A DNA stretch of 64,000 bases from an uncultured bacterium (GTDB taxonomy: Bacteria; Edwardsbacteria; AC1; EtOH8), in assembly GCA_937863685.1 (NCBI GenBank), contig CALMGM010000005.1, forward strand, positions 310,001 through 374,000. The letters run 5' to 3'. The first letter of the stretch is position 1. Every line of letters begins with the position of its first letter. The position numbers and the translations under genes were made by a program. This document shows, one piece after another, positions 55,581 through 64,000 of this stretch. Under the pieces are notes generated by a model. It did not search any database, had not been told where the DNA came from, and worked only from the letters and a program-made list of their open reading frames with translations.

Positions 55581-55766
55581 CCTTCTTTCATCCGGACTTT
55601 CCCCCTCCGCTCAACCACTGAAAGAGCAGTTAATTATGGGTATTGTGGAGGGACCGTCGGCCCCGGTATTTCACCGGGTCAATCCATAATGGATTTGCGG
55701 GCTTTGTCCGCCAGGCTGATTTTGCGGACCTACCGCCGATCGGGGAATCTCACCCCGCCCCGAAGG
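55581..55766 (-). ncRNA. FMN riboswitch (RFN element)
   Basis: Minus strand shows the conserved RFN blocks in order: CCTTCGGGGCGGGGTGAGAT, CCCGATCGGCGGTA, AAAGCCCGC, CCGGTGAAATACCGGGGCCG, ACGGT, and AGTCCGGATGAAAGAAGG closing the P1 stem with the first block. Senses FMN and shuts off ribD-ribE-ribBA-ribH through the terminator at 55489. Confidence 0.95.
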
Positions 55767-55773
55767 TATGGTA

Positions 55774-55802
55774 AATATATCCTATTATCAGGTTAAAGTC
55801 AA
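55774..55802 (-). promoter_or_regulatory. Promoter of the riboflavin operon
   Basis: Minus strand TTGACT (55797-55802), 17-nt spacer, TATATT (55774-55779), with the predicted start right at the riboswitch 5' end. Confidence 0.75.
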
Positions 55803-55826
55803 TAATCAAATGGCATAAAAGACAGC

Positions 55827-56732
55827 TTACTGCTCCAGCAGGCTGTCCGTAAAGACCTGCGGATCGAAAGGCAGCAGGTCCTCCAGCCCCTCACCGATAC
55901 CGGTGAAAAGCACCGGGATCCTCAGCTCCTGGGCGATGGCCAGCACTATGCCGCCTTTGGCGGTGCCATCCAGCTTGGTCAGGATTATGCCGTCTATCCT
56001 GGCTGCCTGGGAGAATAATTTTGCCTGGCTGACGGCGTTCTGCCCGGTGGTGGCGTCCAGTACCAGCAATGTGAGGTGCGGGGCCCCGGGCATCTTTTTC
56101 CCTATGGTGGAATATATCTTGCCCAGTTCGTCCCGCAGATGCTTTTGGGTATGCAGCCGGCCGGCGGTGTCTATCAACAGGTGGCTGACCTTGTGAGCGA
56201 CAGCCGATTCCACCGCATCATAGGCCACACTGGCCGGGTCGGCCCCGGCTTGGCTGCCGATGAACTCGACCCTCAGCCGGTCGGCCCATTTTTTAAGCTG
56301 CTCTATGGCGGCCGCCCGGTAGGTGTCACCGGCGGCCAGCATCATCTGATGCCCCTGGTCTTTCAGGTAATGGGCCAGTTTGGCGATGGAGGTTGTCTTG
56401 CCCGATCCGTTTACTCCGATGATCAGCCACACCTGCGGCTTTATTTCGGATTTTGAAATTTGAAATATTAAATTTGAATCCAGCGAAAGTATGCCCAGCA
56501 TCTCTCCCTTAAGCCGTTCCAGGGCAGTTATCCCGGCCGGTCCGTTCTTGACGGCATTGATCAGCCTTTCGCTGGCCGATATACCCACATCGGCCAGGAT
56601 CAGCTGTTCTTCCAATTGGGATAATTCCAGGGCCGACAGGGATTTCTTTCCGGTTATCGTCCCTACTGTTTTCTGCCAGAAGCCGGACCTGGTCCTGTTC
56701 AGGCCGTCCTTGATGGTTTTGATCAGGGACAC
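55827..56732 (-). CDS. ftsY: Signal recognition particle receptor FtsY
   Basis: 301 residues, NG domain only without a long acidic A region. GVNGSGKTTSIAKLA, GDTYRAAAIEQL, DTAGRLHTQ, TKLDGTAKGG. Docks ribosome-SRP complexes at the membrane. The start is GTG at 56732, three bases after the CorA stop; a longer frame upstream overlaps that gene and lacks family similarity. Confidence 0.94.
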   Translation of the reverse strand: MSLIKTIKDGLNRTRSGFWQKTVGTITGKKSLSALELSQLEEQLILADVGISASERLINAVKNGPAGITALERLKGEMLGILSLDSNLIFQISKSEIKPQVWLIIGVNGSGKTTSIAKLAHYLKDQGHQMMLAAGDTYRAAAIEQLKKWADRLRVEFIGSQAGADPASVAYDAVESAVAHKVSHLLIDTAGRLHTQKHLRDELGKIYSTIGKKMPGAPHLTLLVLDATTGQNAVSQAKLFSQAARIDGIILTKLDGTAKGGIVLAIAQELRIPVLFTGIGEGLEDLLPFDPQVFTDSLLEQ

Positions 56733-56734
56733 GG

Positions 56735-57649
56735 CTACCACTTTTTGAAGCGCCAGAACAGCATGAAGGCCACCACCGAGACCAGGGCCAGACTCATCAC
56801 CATCCAGAAGGCCCCGGGGTGCCAGGAGAGGGGTATGCCCACGTTCATGGAAAAGGCGCTGACCACAAAAGTGGGCACCATGATGCCGATGGTGATGATG
56901 TTCAGGGTCTTCATCAGCACGTTGAGGTTGTTGGAGACTATGGATACCCTGGCGTCCATCAGCCCGGCCAGGATATTGGAATAGATCTCCGCCTGACGAT
57001 AGCACTGGTTGTTCTCGATGATGATATCGTCCAGGAACTCCATCTCCTCCTGGGACAGGCCGAGCTTGGAAGCATTGACCTTCATTTTCTCGATCAGCAT
57101 GGAGTTGGAGTTGATGGCATTCAGGTAATAGACCAGGCTTTTTTCCAGGGTGAAAAGGTTAAGCAGATACTTGTTCTCCATGGAGGAGCTGATCTTGCCC
57201 TCCAAAGAATCGGTGATCAGGTTGATGATCTTGAGGTGTTCCAGGTAGTGATAGATGGAACGGTAGATCATCTTCAGCAGCAGGTCGGACAGGGAACAGA
57301 CCCGCTGGAACTGCTTGCCTTCGAATAATGAAACCTCCTCCGGAGCCACGATCACCAGGCGCTGCCGGAAAAGAAAAACCCCCACCGACGAGACCTTGAA
57401 CAGGAACTCATCCTGCGAGGAATAGTTCTTGGGGCGTTTGAAGATCAGGGCTGAATGGTCAGGCTCGAACTCCAGACGGGACAGCTCGTCGGGGTCCAGG
57501 GCCGAGGCCAGGGTGTGCTCGTCGATCTTCAGTTCGTTGATCAGGTGTTTTTTTTCCTGGTCGCTGGGATTGGTGTATACCCAGATGGTGCCCTGGTCGT
57601 CAGAACAATCGACCACCTGGCAGTCTTTTATTTGACATATCCTCAGCAT
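56735..57649 (-). CDS. CorA-family divalent metal transporter
   Basis: 304 residues. Long cytoplasmic domain, stalk helix, and two C-terminal membrane helices (ITIGIMVPTFVVSAFSMNVG and FWMVMSLALVSVVAFMLFW). The signature GMN tripeptide after the first helix reads SMN, so metal selectivity may differ from classic magnesium CorA. Confidence 0.85.
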   Translation of the reverse strand: MLRICQIKDCQVVDCSDDQGTIWVYTNPSDQEKKHLINELKIDEHTLASALDPDELSRLEFEPDHSALIFKRPKNYSSQDEFLFKVSSVGVFLFRQRLVIVAPEEVSLFEGKQFQRVCSLSDLLLKMIYRSIYHYLEHLKIINLITDSLEGKISSSMENKYLLNLFTLEKSLVYYLNAINSNSMLIEKMKVNASKLGLSQEEMEFLDDIIIENNQCYRQAEIYSNILAGLMDARVSIVSNNLNVLMKTLNIITIGIMVPTFVVSAFSMNVGIPLSWHPGAFWMVMSLALVSVVAFMLFWRFKKW

Positions 57650-57668
57650 CGGCTTTCACCAGATCGTT

Positions 57669-60600
57669 TTAATTATTGTCGAATTTTACCGAGACCACCT
57701 TTGAGGTGCCGGGCTTCTCCATGGTCACCCCGTACAGCCGGTCGGCCACCTCCATGGTCCGCTTGTTGTGGGTGATCACCAGGAACTGGGTGCCGGTGGC
57801 AAAATCCTTGAGCATGGCGCAGAAGCGCTGGACATTGGCGTCGTCCAACGGGGCATCCAGCTCATCCAGCACGCAGAAGGGAGCCGGCTTGACCAGGTAG
57901 ATACCGAACAGCAGGGCGGTGGCGGTCATGGCCTTCTCCCCGCCCGACAACAATCGGATGGATTTCATGCTCTTGCCTTCGGGGGTGGCCAGTATCTCGA
58001 TCTCCGCCTCCAGGGGGTCCTCGCTGCCAGCAAGCTTCAGATCGGCCTCCCCGCCGATGAACAACCGCTGAAAGATCTGGGAGAAACCCTTCCTGATGGC
58101 CTCGAAGGTCTCCAGGAACATGGCCCGGGCGGTCTCGTCGATCTTCTTGATGGTGTTGGCCAGGTCCTCCTTGGCTGCCAGCAGATCGTCCCGCTGTTTG
58201 ACCAAGAAGCCACAGCGCTCCTCCTCCTCCTGCAGTTCCTGGAAAGCGGCAAAGTTCACCGGGCCGAGTTTTTTCAGACGGTGCCGCAGATCCTCGATCC
58301 TGCCCCGGCTCTCCTCCAGATTTATTTCCTCCGGGACTGGCAGGGTCTGAACATCGGTTTCGTATTCGCTCTTCAGCCGGTGGGCGATATTATCCAGGTC
58401 GTTGCCCACCGAACCCAGTTCTATCTGGGCCTGGGAAAGCTTGTTCTGGAGCTCATCGCTCTCCAGGCGGCTGCGGTGCATCACCGATTCGGCCTGCTTC
58501 AACCGATTCAGCGATCCCTGGCTCTGCCTCTGCATCTCCTCCCGTTTGCCCAGCAGTATCTTGCGCTGGGTAGCGCTCTGCTCGACCTCCAGGCTCAGCT
58601 TTTCGGCCTCCTGTTGCAGCTGGGCAATTGCGGCATAGCCGGACTGGTCCTCGGCCCGGAAATTTTGGATCCTTTCCAGGGCTTCGTTCTTCCTTTGCTC
58701 CAGGTTGGACGCCTCCTGCCGCAGCCGTTCCCTTTCCGACTGGGCCTCGGACAAGGCGATCCTCTGTCGGTTCACTTCCTGGGCCGCCTGGTTGCGTTTC
58801 CCCTCCTTTTGCGACACCTCCTGGTCCCGCTGTCCCAGCAGGCCGCTTTCGTCCTTGTTGCTTTCGCTTATCTCCAAGAAGGATTCCCGGGCCCGGTTCA
58901 ATTCCGATTCCAAGCTGGTGATCTCACCCTGCAATGCCTGGGACTGCTCCTCCAGCTCTTTCAACCGGTGATTGTTGCTTTCCATCTGGGATTTTCCCTT
59001 GGCCAGGGACGATTCGGAAACCGTGATATCCTTCTGGTACTTTTCGGCATCCCGGTCGACATTCTCCAGTTGAGCTACCATTTCTTCCAGCTGGTCCTTC
59101 AATCTCTGGATGCCGTCTACCTCCTGCCTTACCTTTCCCTCCAGGGAGGATATCTCGGAGCCCAGTTTTTCGATCCGCTCCTTTCTCTGCAACAGTCCGA
59201 TCTGGCCCTGGGGAAGATCCCCGGCCTCGATGGCGCCGGCCGGATGCAGCACTTCGCCGGACAGGCTGACCAGACGCATCCCGGGATATTTGTCGGAATA
59301 TTCCCAGAAATTATCCAGGCAATCCACTATGGCTGTATCCTGTAGCAGGTAATTGAGAATGCTTTGAATCTGGGGCTGGCAGCGGACGAACCCGATGGCC
59401 GCCCCCCGTATCCCCGGTCCGGAGATCTCCCGGCTTTTATCTTTTTCCGCTGTCGCTGAATGGGCTATCAGGGTGGCTTTGCCGGTTCTTTCGGATTTCA
59501 AAAGGCCCAAGGCTTTTTTGATGTCATCCCGGTCTGCCACCGCCAGCCACTGCAGTTTCTCGGCCAGGGCGGCCTCTATCGCTGCCTGGTAGCCGGACTC
59601 GGCTTCTATCATCTCGGCCAGAGGGGCAATGGAGCCCGAGAAATCCTGCCGCCGGGAAAGCAGATGCTGGGCTCCCTGCCCATAACCCTCATATTTCTGC
59701 TGCAACTCGGACAACAGTTCCTTTTCCTTTTGCAACCCCGAAAGTTTTGACGACATCTCCCGCAGGGTGTCGTTGGAGCCCAGCATCTGCTTCTGCCATT
59801 CGCCGCTCTTCTGCTTAAGCCGGATCTTCTCCTCGTTCAGCACCTGGATGGCCTTTTTCTGGGCGTCCATCCTGTCGTTCAGTTCGGCCAGTCTCAGATT
59901 CCCATCCTCCAGCTCCTGACGCAGCGTTCCGGCCTCCCTCCGGGATTTGTCAATCTGGGTCACCCGGTTCTCGTAACGATTCTCCAGCAGGGCCAGTTGT
60001 TCCTTGCCATCGGCCTCCTGCTTCAATGATTCGTACAATTCTTTCCGGGCCTCGCTCATGGCCAACTTGGCCGAGGTCAGGTCCGATTCCAACCCGGCCA
60101 GCTCCGATTCCCTTATCTTCAGCTGCTCGGTTCTGGCGACGATATCTCCCGATGAGCGTTGCAGGTTCTCCTGCACTGCTTTTATCTGGTCTTCATGCTC
60201 GCTGATAGAAGCCAAAAGCAGTTTGATCTCTTTTTCGCGGCGCTCCATGGATTGCTCGATGCCGGAACGTCTTTCCTTGATCACTGCCTGGCTGTTCTCC
60301 CGAAGCTGCAGCTGTTCGCTGATGATGGATATCTCTCCCTGCAGTTCCTCTATCTTCCCCTCGTTCAGTTCCAGGGACTCCCTGGCGGAGGATATCTCCC
60401 CCTCCTGCGCCTCCAGCTTGGCCGATAGTTCGCTGCGGGCATCCTGCCATTGGGATATGTTTTCCTTTAATTCCCGGGCCTGGGCGTTAAGACGGTCACG
60501 GTCCAGGGCCGCCACCTTCAGGTCTATCTCCTTAAGCTCCTGGCTGAATTTGTCGTACACCCGGGCCTTGCTGGCCTGGCGTTTCAAGGAGCGCAGCCGT

Positions 60601-61199
60601 TTCTCCACCTCGCTGACGATATCCTGCAGGCGCAGCAGATCCTCGGTGGTGGCCTCCATCCTTCGCTGGGCGGTCTTTTTCTGCAACCGGTACTTGGCCA
60701 CCCCGGCCGCCTCTTCGAACAGGCTGCGCCTGATGGAAGGGTCTTCGGACAGGATGGTGTCGATCATCTTGGACTCTATCAGGGAGTAGCTGTCGGCCCC
60801 CAGGCCGGTGTTCAGAAAAAGGTCCACTATGTCCTTAAGCCGGCAGGCCTGGTTATTCATAAGGTATTCGCTTTCCCCGGAACGGAACAGTCTTCGGGTG
60901 ACCGAAACCTCATTGTATTCCACCGGCAACTGTCCGTCCTCGTTGGAGAAGATCAGCGACACCTCGGCCATGGAAAGCGGCTTCTCGTCCCTGGCCCCGC
61001 TGAAGATCACATCCTCCATCTTGTCGGAGCGCAGCATCTTGGTGCTCTGCTCGCCCAGGCACCATCGGATGGCGTCTATCACGTTGGTCTTGCCGCAGCC
61101 GTTGGGACCGACGATGCAGGTGATCCCCGAGCCGATCTCCAGGCTTATTTTCTGGGGAAATGACTTGAAACCGAACAGTTCTAATCTGGAAAGGTACAT
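57669..61199 (-). CDS. smc: Chromosome segregation protein SMC
   Basis: 1176 residues. Walker A GPNGCGKT (31-38), two very long coiled coils, hinge at about 500-660 (GAAIGFVRCQPQIQ, SLSGEVLHPAGAI), signature LSGGEKAMTATALLF and Walker B FCVLDELDAPLDDANV. Condensin core; ScpA/ScpB genes are not in the window. Confidence 0.96.
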   Translation of the reverse strand: MYLSRLELFGFKSFPQKISLEIGSGITCIVGPNGCGKTNVIDAIRWCLGEQSTKMLRSDKMEDVIFSGARDEKPLSMAEVSLIFSNEDGQLPVEYNEVSVTRRLFRSGESEYLMNNQACRLKDIVDLFLNTGLGADSYSLIESKMIDTILSEDPSIRRSLFEEAAGVAKYRLQKKTAQRRMEATTEDLLRLQDIVSEVEKRLRSLKRQASKARVYDKFSQELKEIDLKVAALDRDRLNAQARELKENISQWQDARSELSAKLEAQEGEISSARESLELNEGKIEELQGEISIISEQLQLRENSQAVIKERRSGIEQSMERREKEIKLLLASISEHEDQIKAVQENLQRSSGDIVARTEQLKIRESELAGLESDLTSAKLAMSEARKELYESLKQEADGKEQLALLENRYENRVTQIDKSRREAGTLRQELEDGNLRLAELNDRMDAQKKAIQVLNEEKIRLKQKSGEWQKQMLGSNDTLREMSSKLSGLQKEKELLSELQQKYEGYGQGAQHLLSRRQDFSGSIAPLAEMIEAESGYQAAIEAALAEKLQWLAVADRDDIKKALGLLKSERTGKATLIAHSATAEKDKSREISGPGIRGAAIGFVRCQPQIQSILNYLLQDTAIVDCLDNFWEYSDKYPGMRLVSLSGEVLHPAGAIEAGDLPQGQIGLLQRKERIEKLGSEISSLEGKVRQEVDGIQRLKDQLEEMVAQLENVDRDAEKYQKDITVSESSLAKGKSQMESNNHRLKELEEQSQALQGEITSLESELNRARESFLEISESNKDESGLLGQRDQEVSQKEGKRNQAAQEVNRQRIALSEAQSERERLRQEASNLEQRKNEALERIQNFRAEDQSGYAAIAQLQQEAEKLSLEVEQSATQRKILLGKREEMQRQSQGSLNRLKQAESVMHRSRLESDELQNKLSQAQIELGSVGNDLDNIAHRLKSEYETDVQTLPVPEEINLEESRGRIEDLRHRLKKLGPVNFAAFQELQEEEERCGFLVKQRDDLLAAKEDLANTIKKIDETARAMFLETFEAIRKGFSQIFQRLFIGGEADLKLAGSEDPLEAEIEILATPEGKSMKSIRLLSGGEKAMTATALLFGIYLVKPAPFCVLDELDAPLDDANVQRFCAMLKDFATGTQFLVITHNKRTMEVADRLYGVTMEKPGTSKVVSVKFDNN

Positions 61200-61244
61200 T
61201 TCTATCCCTGATTCATTATCTTTATTAACTTGTTTTAACGTATA

Positions 61245-61273
61245 AGTTTAACAGATATCTCCTGTGTCGTCAA
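61245..61273 (-). promoter_or_regulatory. Probable smc promoter
   Basis: Minus strand TTGACG (61268-61273), 17-nt spacer, TAAACT (61245-61250), about 45 nt before the smc ATG. Confidence 0.45.
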
Positions 61274-61320
61274 TGAAAATATACGTCCCTAAACAGACAC
61301 GCCGGCGGACAACAAACAAA

Positions 61321-61342
61321 AAGCCGGAATAAATTCCGGCTT
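61321..61342 (-). terminator. Terminator after the lipoprotein pair
   Basis: AAGCCGGAA / TTCCGGCTT stem, 4-nt loop, followed on the minus strand by TTTGTTTGTT. Confidence 0.75.
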
Positions 61343-61348
61343 AAAACC

Positions 61349-62324
61349 ATTTTTTATCATATTATTCGGTGTCGGTTCGGAAGATCAGGATGTCGTAATA
61401 CTCCAGCAAATAAAGGTATTTCCTGTCTGCCGATTGATATACCGCCAGAGGATATTGGCCCGATGGCAGGTAGGTCACCGGCTGCCAGGAGGACAGATAC
61501 AATAAAACTATATTGCCAATCGGCAAAGGGCCGGGATTGCCGGGTACCGGCACATCGGTTGTCACCACCCAGACATAAGCCCCGTCGCCGGAAAAACAGG
61601 CCCCCCTTACCACTTGGCCATACAATAAAGTCGGACCGCTGACCGCAGCCCAGCTGCTGATATTCACCGGGACAACCGTCAACTCTTCCATCCCCATATT
61701 GCAGAACCCCAAAATATCCCAGCTGTTATTGTAGAATATGGCTCCGGGATATGATCGCGTCGGCAATTCGTTCGTGACGGCGCCGCTCTGGAAATCAATC
61801 CTCAGGAACTTTTGTATGTCCTTGCAGGTCACATACAGATATCTCCCGGCGGGGTCTAGGGCCACGTCCGTCGGCTTTCCGGCCAGATTTATAAACCTCA
61901 CAAAACTGTCGGCTTTGGCATCTATTATACCCAGGCTCCGGTCGGTGCTGTCGGCCGTTATCGCCCAATTGCCATCCTGCGAAAAAATGATTTGGGTGTA
62001 GCCCATCGGACGGGGGGCGACGACCCGTTTGACAATGCCCTCGGTTGACAGGTTTATGGCTATGATCGTATCCTGGCATTCTACATATATCCGGTTGGCC
62101 GCAGAACTGGCGGCTATCTGTCCCTGCCCGGTCTTGCCGGTCTCGATATAGTTTTGCCATACTGCATCGGAGTCGCTTATCTGGTATGCCGATAGCCCGG
62201 TCAGCCAGTTCGAATGCGTGACATAGGCCTTCCCTATCCCGGGCAGATAGGCCATATCGGATGCCGCACTTATGGGCAAGGTTACCTTTTTTATCACCCG
62301 ATAGTTCATGGGAGGCAAAGAGGC
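61349..62324 (-). repeat. Copy 1 of a ~976-bp near-identical tandem repeat
   Basis: Matches 62592-63567 at a fixed offset of 1243 bp with about three base differences, all near the 5' (gene) end. It covers the propeller part of the lipoprotein, its stop codon and 12 bases resembling the next gene's start. Confidence 0.9.
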
Positions 62325-62603
62325 CGACAGATGTTTGGTAATCCCTGGTTCGATGTCCACATGCTGGGTCCATACCTTATACCCATAGTGCATCACATCG
62401 ATCTGATGTCTCCCCACCGGTATGCCGTCTATTTTAACCGGAGTAACACGCTTGGTATTTATTCCGTCGATCACCACTTCGCATGGCGTCGGTGAAGAAA
62501 CGATATATACGGCCCCGAAATCGGGATATACCGGCTGGTGCTGACAGCTAAGCATGCCAAACAGCGCCATAACGCATATTAATATAAGTCTATTTTTTAT
62601 CAT
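61362..62603 (-). CDS. PEGA plus beta-propeller lipoprotein (copy 1)
   Basis: 413 residues. Signal peptide with lipobox FGMLSC (lipidated Cys20), a PEGA-like domain at about 25-95 (VYIVSSPTPCEVVIDG, GRHQIDVMHYGYKVW), then a YncE-like beta-propeller (MAYLPGIGKAYVTHSN, GNWAITADST, GRYLYVTCKDIQKFLRI). Surface or periplasmic lipoprotein of unknown binding partner. The ATG is one base beyond the stop of the upstream paralogue. From about residue 110 onward the protein is the same as copy 2 except Ile/Val once. Confidence 0.82.
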   Translation of the reverse strand: MIKNRLILICVMALFGMLSCQHQPVYPDFGAVYIVSSPTPCEVVIDGINTKRVTPVKIDGIPVGRHQIDVMHYGYKVWTQHVDIEPGITKHLSASLPPMNYRVIKKVTLPISAASDMAYLPGIGKAYVTHSNWLTGLSAYQISDSDAVWQNYIETGKTGQGQIAASSAANRIYVECQDTIIAINLSTEGIVKRVVAPRPMGYTQIIFSQDGNWAITADSTDRSLGIIDAKADSFVRFINLAGKPTDVALDPAGRYLYVTCKDIQKFLRIDFQSGAVTNELPTRSYPGAIFYNNSWDILGFCNMGMEELTVVPVNISSWAAVSGPTLLYGQVVRGACFSGDGAYVWVVTTDVPVPGNPGPLPIGNIVLLYLSSWQPVTYLPSGQYPLAVYQSADRKYLYLLEYYDILIFRTDTE

Positions 62604-63567
62604 ATTATTCGGTGTCGGTTCGGAAGATCAGGATGTCGTAATACTCCAGCAAATAAAGGTATTTCCTGTCTGCCGATTGATATACCGCCAGAGGATATTG
62701 GCCCGATGGCAGGTAGGTCACCGGCTGCCAGGAGGACAGATACAATAAAACTATATTGCCAATCGGCAAAGGGCCGGGATTGCCGGGTACCGGCACATCG
62801 GTTGTCACCACCCAGACATAAGCCCCGTCGCCGGAAAAACAGGCCCCCCTTACCACTTGGCCATACAATAAAGTCGGACCGCTGACCGCAGCCCAGCTGC
62901 TGATATTCACCGGGACAACCGTCAACTCTTCCATCCCCATATTGCAGAACCCCAAAATATCCCAGCTGTTATTGTAGAATATGGCTCCGGGATATGATCG
63001 CGTCGGCAATTCGTTCGTGACGGCGCCGCTCTGGAAATCAATCCTCAGGAACTTTTGTATGTCCTTGCAGGTCACATACAGATATCTCCCGGCGGGGTCT
63101 AGGGCCACGTCCGTCGGCTTTCCGGCCAGATTTATAAACCTCACAAAACTGTCGGCTTTGGCATCTATTATACCCAGGCTCCGGTCGGTGCTGTCGGCCG
63201 TTATCGCCCAATTGCCATCCTGCGAAAAAATGATTTGGGTGTAGCCCATCGGACGGGGGGCGACGACCCGTTTGACAATGCCCTCGGTTGACAGGTTTAT
63301 GGCTATGATCGTATCCTGGCATTCTACATATATCCGGTTGGCCGCAGAACTGGCGGCTATCTGTCCCTGCCCGGTCTTGCCGGTCTCGATATAGTTTTGC
63401 CATACTGCATCGGAGTCGCTTATCTGGTATGCCGATAGCCCGGTCAGCCAGTTCGAATGCGTGACATAGGCCTTCCCTATCCCGGGCAGATAGGCCATAT
63501 CGGATGCCGCACTTACCGGCAAGGTTACCTTTTTTATCACCCGATAGTTCATGGGAGGCAAGGAGGC
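62592..63567 (-). repeat. Copy 2 of the ~976-bp near-identical tandem repeat
   Basis: See 61349-62324. Outside this block the two genes differ clearly (PEGA region and signal peptide), so the border of identity is sharp. Confidence 0.9.
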
Positions 63568-63849
63568 ATATAAGTGCTTGGTGGTGCTTCCCTCAATAAT
63601 GACGATTTCCGACCATACTTTATATCCGAAATGGCTTGCCGAGATCCTATGTGCTCCGAGCGTTATGCCGTCTATTTTTGTTGGGGTGAATCGGTTGGTG
63701 GTCTTTCCATCGATCAGCACTTCGCAAGGCGTCGGCGACGACGTTATGTATATCGAGCCGTAATTCGGATATACCGGTTGGTGCTGACAGCCGGCCACCA
63801 AGCCCAATTCCGCCAGGGCAATCATCGCCATAAATAAACGGCTTGCCAT
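62605..63849 (-). CDS. PEGA plus beta-propeller lipoprotein (copy 2)
   Basis: 414 residues. Signal peptide with lipobox LGLVAGC (Cys21), PEGA-like domain (YITSSPTPCEVLIDGKTTNR, HRISASHFGYKVW), and the same propeller as copy 1. Its N-terminal 105 residues differ from copy 1 at many positions, while the remainder is virtually identical. Lies 14 bp downstream of a probable outer-membrane barrel gene and may act with it. Confidence 0.82.
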   Translation of the reverse strand: MASRLFMAMIALAELGLVAGCQHQPVYPNYGSIYITSSPTPCEVLIDGKTTNRFTPTKIDGITLGAHRISASHFGYKVWSEIVIIEGSTTKHLYASLPPMNYRVIKKVTLPVSAASDMAYLPGIGKAYVTHSNWLTGLSAYQISDSDAVWQNYIETGKTGQGQIAASSAANRIYVECQDTIIAINLSTEGIVKRVVAPRPMGYTQIIFSQDGNWAITADSTDRSLGIIDAKADSFVRFINLAGKPTDVALDPAGRYLYVTCKDIQKFLRIDFQSGAVTNELPTRSYPGAIFYNNSWDILGFCNMGMEELTVVPVNISSWAAVSGPTLLYGQVVRGACFSGDGAYVWVVTTDVPVPGNPGPLPIGNIVLLYLSSWQPVTYLPSGQYPLAVYQSADRKYLYLLEYYDILIFRTDTE

Positions 63850-63863
63850 AAAGCATTCTTTTT

Positions 63864-64000
63864 TCAGAATTTTATAATAAACCCGGCGCGGTACAGGCGG
63901 GGCATTCCGCTTAAGGCCGGATTGGAGGAGTATAGCTGCTGGTAATAATACATGCGGTTCAATTGCTCTTCCACCGTAAACACCCCGTTCCCGTCGGTAT
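63864..64000 (-). CDS. C-terminal end of a probable outer-membrane beta-barrel protein
   Basis: Partial gene running off the right edge. The last 45 residues include VEEQLNRMYYYQQLYSSNPA and end MPRLYRAGFIIKF. The alternating aromatic final strand with terminal Phe is the beta-signal recognised by the Bam machinery, as in TonB-dependent receptors whose last lines read LPR.Y..GF...F. Assignment to that family is inference from a short stretch. Confidence 0.6.
   Translation of the reverse strand, partial: TDGNGVFTVEEQLNRMYYYQQLYSSNPALSGMPRLYRAGFIIKF

Noticed and set aside
56733-57005. Upstream extension of the ftsY frame
   Set aside because: The added residues are His/Gly-rich noise antisense-like to the CorA helices in another frame; FtsY similarity starts at GTG 56732.
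57768-59345. 525-codon open frame on the plus strand inside smc
   Set aside because: Exactly antisense to SMC coding sequence, Leu/Gln-rich low-complexity translation produced by the coiled-coil codons, no SD and no family resemblance.

Overview
The window is an almost continuously coding bacterial chromosome segment of roughly 50% GC. Several features point to an uncultured FCB-like lineage (for example WOR-3, TA06 or Edwardsbacteria-type phyla). These are two large secreted proteins ending in a PNPF plus FlgD-like/type-A sorting-type tail, a BamD-type lipoprotein, a C-terminal fragment that looks like an outer-membrane beta-barrel, and PEGA/beta-propeller lipoproteins. A rubredoxin, flavodiiron and ferritin set suggests an anaerobe or microaerophile. 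The exact phylum cannot be named from the sequence alone.

Layout. 1-0.7 kb: the 5' part of an ECF-type sigma factor gene, two tRNA-Ser genes (GCT and TGA anticodons) each with its own promoter, and a partial second copy of the 3' end of tRNA-Ser(TGA). 0.7-4.95 kb: a compact peptide-export locus with three tiny tandem precursor genes (MKELNRD...GG double-glycine leaders) reading left. A near-symmetrical divergent promoter separates them from a C39-peptidase ABC exporter and a HlyD-like adaptor reading right. 5-15 kb: secreted M28 peptidase, HtpX, a response regulator and Cys-rich histidine kinase, a radical SAM enzyme, a UvrD/PcrA helicase and a secreted protein. 15.3-21 kb: a GAF-AAA sigma-54 activator followed by a consensus -24/-12 promoter, which drives a small winged-helix-like gene coupled to a 1212-residue secreted protein.

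21-30 kb: a cyclic-nucleotide signalling cluster. It holds a class III adenylyl cyclase fused to an AAA ATPase and TPRs, a small unknown protein, two single-domain CNB proteins transcribed divergently, a PHP phosphoesterase, and a membrane protein fusing a PqqD-like region, an M50 site-2-type protease and two CNB domains. 30-39.6 kb: housekeeping genes nadD, bamD-like, comM/yifB, a PH/zinc-ribbon membrane protein, a GT2 enzyme, and the classic ffh-rpsP-khpA-rimM-trmD-rplS-rnhB-yraN operon. 39.6-40.7 kb: a strikingly AT-rich two-gene cassette of unknown function.

40.8-43.6 kb: an oxygen/NO defence operon (flavin reductase, rubredoxin, FprA flavodiiron protein, ferritin) in which the FprA-ferritin part lies between perfect 26-bp inverted repeats. 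43.5-51.9 kb: rpe, two PASTA-only membrane proteins where many bacteria have a PASTA kinase, rsmB, a DUF116 protein, fmt, a flippase-like membrane protein, a glycosyltransferase, a phosphoesterase and nusB. 51.9-55.8 kb: a riboflavin operon (ribD-ribE-ribBA-ribH) headed by an FMN riboswitch with a clear promoter and terminator. 55.8-61.3 kb: ftsY, a CorA-like transporter and smc. 61.3-64 kb: two tandem lipoproteins sharing about 976 bp of near-identical sequence, then the 3' end of a probable outer-membrane barrel gene.

The best candidates for undescribed biology are the three-precursor peptide-export locus, the cyclic-nucleotide cluster with its CNB-controlled M50 protease, the self-contained sigma-54 circuit, and the AT-rich cassette. 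No CRISPR array, insertion sequence or replication origin was recognised. No gene-free stretch exceeds 300 bases.
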